DNA of 33,318 nt from Marinomonas vulgaris (lineage in GTDB: Bacteria > Pseudomonadota > Gammaproteobacteria > Pseudomonadales > Marinomonadaceae), in contig NZ_JAGSSV010000027.1 of the NCBI RefSeq assembly GCF_018145875.1, forward strand, positions 1-33,318, in the 5' to 3' direction. The notes beneath the pieces were generated by a model. That model was given only the letters and a program-made list of their open reading frames with translations, did no database searches and was not told the origin of the DNA. Shown piece after piece: positions 32,104 to 33,318 of this stretch (positions are counted from its first letter, which is position 1; each line of letters begins with the position of its first letter). A program made the translations under genes and the position numbers.

Positions 32104-32283
32104 CAGGCGAAACTAACTAGCCACTCATTTGCTCATTTACTGTGGGCAGTTGGGACAATGGGGCAACACTAGATGCCGCAAGCTTTACAGGGTGAATAAG
32201 AGGAAATTAAACTGCCCCAAGGAATGGGGCAATCGGGGATGCGGTAACAATCCTATCCGCACCAAAAATGCCAAACTTGCAAA
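32104..32283. other. Intergenic stretch with small hairpins, no gene seen
   Basis: The gap between the tctA terminator and higBA has no convincing frame. It contains CCAGCG-A-CGCTGG near 32086-32098, just before this span, and TGCCCC/GGGGCA arms near 32213-32231. This may mark the boundary of an acquired segment, but no attachment site or tRNA is visible. Confidence 0.4.
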
Positions 32284-32300
32284 AGTCCCAAATTGGGACT
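32284..32300. promoter_or_regulatory. Palindromic operator of higBA
   Basis: AGTCCCAAATTGGGACT has 8-bp arms around a single central base and ends 11 bp before the higB start. This is a typical place for HigA autoregulation. Confidence 0.6.
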
Positions 32301-32311
32301 AACATCTTTTT

Positions 32312-32614
32312 ATGAGAATTATCGCACTATCAACCTTAAAAACATTTTGGGAAGACAGCCCAGAATACATTGACGCTAAAGAGCCAACTTTAGCGTGGTA
32401 TAGGCATGCATTAAACGCTGATTGGGGATCACCGTCGGATGTGAAACAGGACTTTAGAAATGCCAGCATCCTCAAAGATGGGCGTGTCGTGTTTAACATT
32501 GCCGGTAATAAATACCGGTTAGTTGTTTGGATCAATTATGCCTACAAGGTGGTTTACATACGGTTTATCGGCAGCCATGCACAATACGATAAAATTGATG
32601 TGCAAACGATTTGA
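32312..32614 (+). CDS. higB: HigB-family mRNA interferase toxin
   Basis: This 100-residue RelE-superfamily HigB-type protein begins MRIIALSTLKTFWEDSPEYI. The core VVFNIAGNKYRLVVWINYAY, followed by VYIRFIGSHAQYDKID, is diagnostic, with the basic and His residues used for ribosome-dependent mRNA cleavage. It precedes its antitoxin, the characteristic reversed order of hig systems. Confidence 0.93.
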   Translation: MRIIALSTLKTFWEDSPEYIDAKEPTLAWYRHALNADWGSPSDVKQDFRNASILKDGRVVFNIAGNKYRLVVWINYAYKVVYIRFIGSHAQYDKIDVQTI

Positions 32615-32645
32615 AGTCAAAAGGTAGTAACAAGAGGTAAATATA

Positions 32646-33017
32646 ATGGACATCAGACCTATTAAAACAGATGCCGACTACCGCGCGGCATTAAACGACA
32701 TCGAAAACCTAATGATGGCGGAGCCTGATACCGTCGAAGGCGAAAAGCTGGACATTTTGGTTACGTTAGTTGAAGCCTACGAAGCAAAGTATTTCCCAAT
32801 GGATTTGCCAGACCCTGTTGAGGCAATAAAGTTTGAGATGGAGCGCAAAGGATTAACGGTTAAAGACCTTGAACCCATGATAGGTAAAAGCAATCGTGTT
32901 TATGAAATCCTAAACCATAAGCGATCACTCACGCTAAAAATGATTTGGAAACTTCATGAAGGGCTAGGTATTCCAGCAGAGTCACTGATCAAGCCACCGC
33001 AAGTTCGCGCTTCATAG
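32646..33017 (+). CDS. higA: HigA-family antitoxin
   Basis: This 123-residue protein has an acidic N-terminal half (EPDTVEGEKLDILVTLVEAYE) typical of long HigA antitoxins. A C-terminal XRE-type helix-turn-helix follows (FEMERKGLTVKDLEPMIGKS, then RVYEILNHKRSL). It neutralises HigB and probably binds the 32284 palindrome. It starts 31 bp after higB with AGAGG upstream. Confidence 0.93.
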   Translation: MDIRPIKTDADYRAALNDIENLMMAEPDTVEGEKLDILVTLVEAYEAKYFPMDLPDPVEAIKFEMERKGLTVKDLEPMIGKSNRVYEILNHKRSLTLKMIWKLHEGLGIPAESLIKPPQVRAS

Positions 33018-33042
33018 TGCTGCGAATCAAAATTAGTTTATT

Positions 33043-33285
33043 ATGAATGACGCTCGCTACCCAAACATTTCGGCTATTGATAACAGGCTAGCTGAGCTTG
33101 AAAACGAAAAGCAGCAGCTTCTCGCATTAAGAGAGGCTTTGCGTAGCGCTCAAAACGAGCGTTCAGTACAGACATTCACGCCAGAACAAAAAGTCGCCCT
33201 ACTCAGACAACGATTTCTTGACATCCTCCCCCACCTAGCTCCGCTTATTTCGGTGGGGGATTCCCATTACTTGGGCACACGTTAA
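33043..33285 (+). pseudogene. 5' end of TOTE primase/helicase-like gene interrupted by an IS200/IS605 element
   Basis: The first 59 codons read a coiled-coil start (AIDNRLAELENEKQQLLALR) and then FTPEQKVALLRQRF. The latter resembles the (S/T)PeeKi.LfrslFrGR motif that opens the archaeo-eukaryotic primase domain of TOTE conflict-system proteins. At 33219 the frame runs into the IS end and stops at 33283-33285, adding 22 element-derived codons. The gene is therefore disrupted. Its remainder may lie beyond the element, outside the window. Family assignment rests on a short motif. Confidence 0.45.
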
Positions 33286-33286
33286 A
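33219..33286 (-). mobile_element. IS200/IS605-type right end with predicted omega-RNA 3' scaffold (68-bp repeat, copy 2)
   Basis: Same sequence as 3269-3336 at 65 of 68 bases, but here the hairpin arms CCCCCACC/GGTGGGGG pair perfectly. On the minus strand it follows a tnpB reading frame and ends GGGGGAGGATGTCA, the usual right-end form. In TnpB systems this segment is the 3' part of the omega RNA, and adjacent host DNA supplies the guide. Confidence 0.75.
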
Positions 33287-33318
33287 TTGCTTTAACGGCA
33301 GGTTCCTGTTGCTGGCGG
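33282..33318 (-). CDS. tnpB: C-terminal end of tnpB-like gene (partial)
   Basis: The minus-strand frame entering from the window edge reads RQQQEPAVKAI and then stops at 33284-33282. The QEP tail followed closely by the right-end hairpin is characteristic of IS605/IS1341 OrfB (TnpB) C-termini. Only 11 codons are visible, so the call depends on the adjoining IS end. Confidence 0.55.
   Translation of the reverse strand, partial: RQQQEPAVKAI

Noticed and set aside
32104..32283. Integron attC or phage attachment site between tctA and higBA
   Set aside because: Small hairpins are present, but there are no attC core sites, integrase gene or tRNA end.
3269..33286. CRISPR array or REP family explanation for the 68-bp repeat
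   Set aside because: Only two copies 30 kb apart, no spacer periodicity. The end sequence and adjoining QEP-type tnpB tail fit an IS200/IS605 right end better.

Overview
The window looks like part of a gammaproteobacterial chromosome, probably a marine Oceanospirillales such as Marinomonas. That assignment is an inference from protein character, moderate GC and the mix of TRAP and tripartite tricarboxylate (TTT) transporters; no rRNA or tRNA gene is present to anchor it. The core (about 6.5-31.99 kb) is a large aromatic catabolism region centred on 4-hydroxyphenylacetate (HPA) and its ring-cleavage substrate homoprotocatechuate (3,4-dihydroxyphenylacetate). Accessory and decaying DNA lies on both sides of the core and once inside it.

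Left flank (1-6.5 kb): the 3' end of an unidentified plus-strand gene, a BCCT-transporter N-terminal remnant, a CocE/NonD-type hydrolase divergent from a LysR regulator, a solo IS200/IS605-type end sitting on the LysR stop codon, an EamA permease, a hipBA toxin-antitoxin pair, and a decayed plus-strand gene related to the one at position 1.

Catabolic core: (a) minus-strand operon of an ornithine-cyclodeaminase-like protein, a RidA-like protein and an FAD amine/amino-acid oxidase (9536-6532), possibly feeding tyramine or a related aromatic amine into the pathway; (b) minus-strand operon hpaE-hpaF-dctP-dctQ-dctM-hpaD (15621-9815), combining ring-cleavage enzymes with a TRAP transporter; (c) a LuxR-type regulator; (d) plus-strand operon hpaG1-hpaG2-hpaH-hpaI (16673-19840), finishing the pathway to pyruvate and succinate semialdehyde; (e) hpaA (AraC), a GlcG/HbpS-like protein and a Bcr/CflA MFS pump; (f) an inserted block with a DUF4143-type AAA ATPase, a hipA C-terminal relic and a small unknown ORF; (g) a two-component HPA 3-hydroxylase of the Acinetobacter C2/C1 type, whose reductase carries a C-terminal MarR-like domain, in place of HpaBC; (h) plus-strand tctC-aldehyde dehydrogenase-uspA-tctB-tctA.

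The regulatory wiring is visible as repeated palindromes. TTAACATGTTAA lies at the predicted transcription starts of both the hpaE and hpaG operons. An 18-bp dyad (ATGTCCCTTTAGGGACAT) lies upstream of the oxidase module and again between the hydroxylase and TTT operons, implying one shared regulator for peripheral steps and uptake.

Right flank (32-33.3 kb): a higBA toxin-antitoxin pair with a palindromic operator, then the 5' end of a gene resembling the N-terminus of TOTE-type primase/helicase proteins. That gene is interrupted by an IS200/IS605-family element whose tnpB runs off the window.
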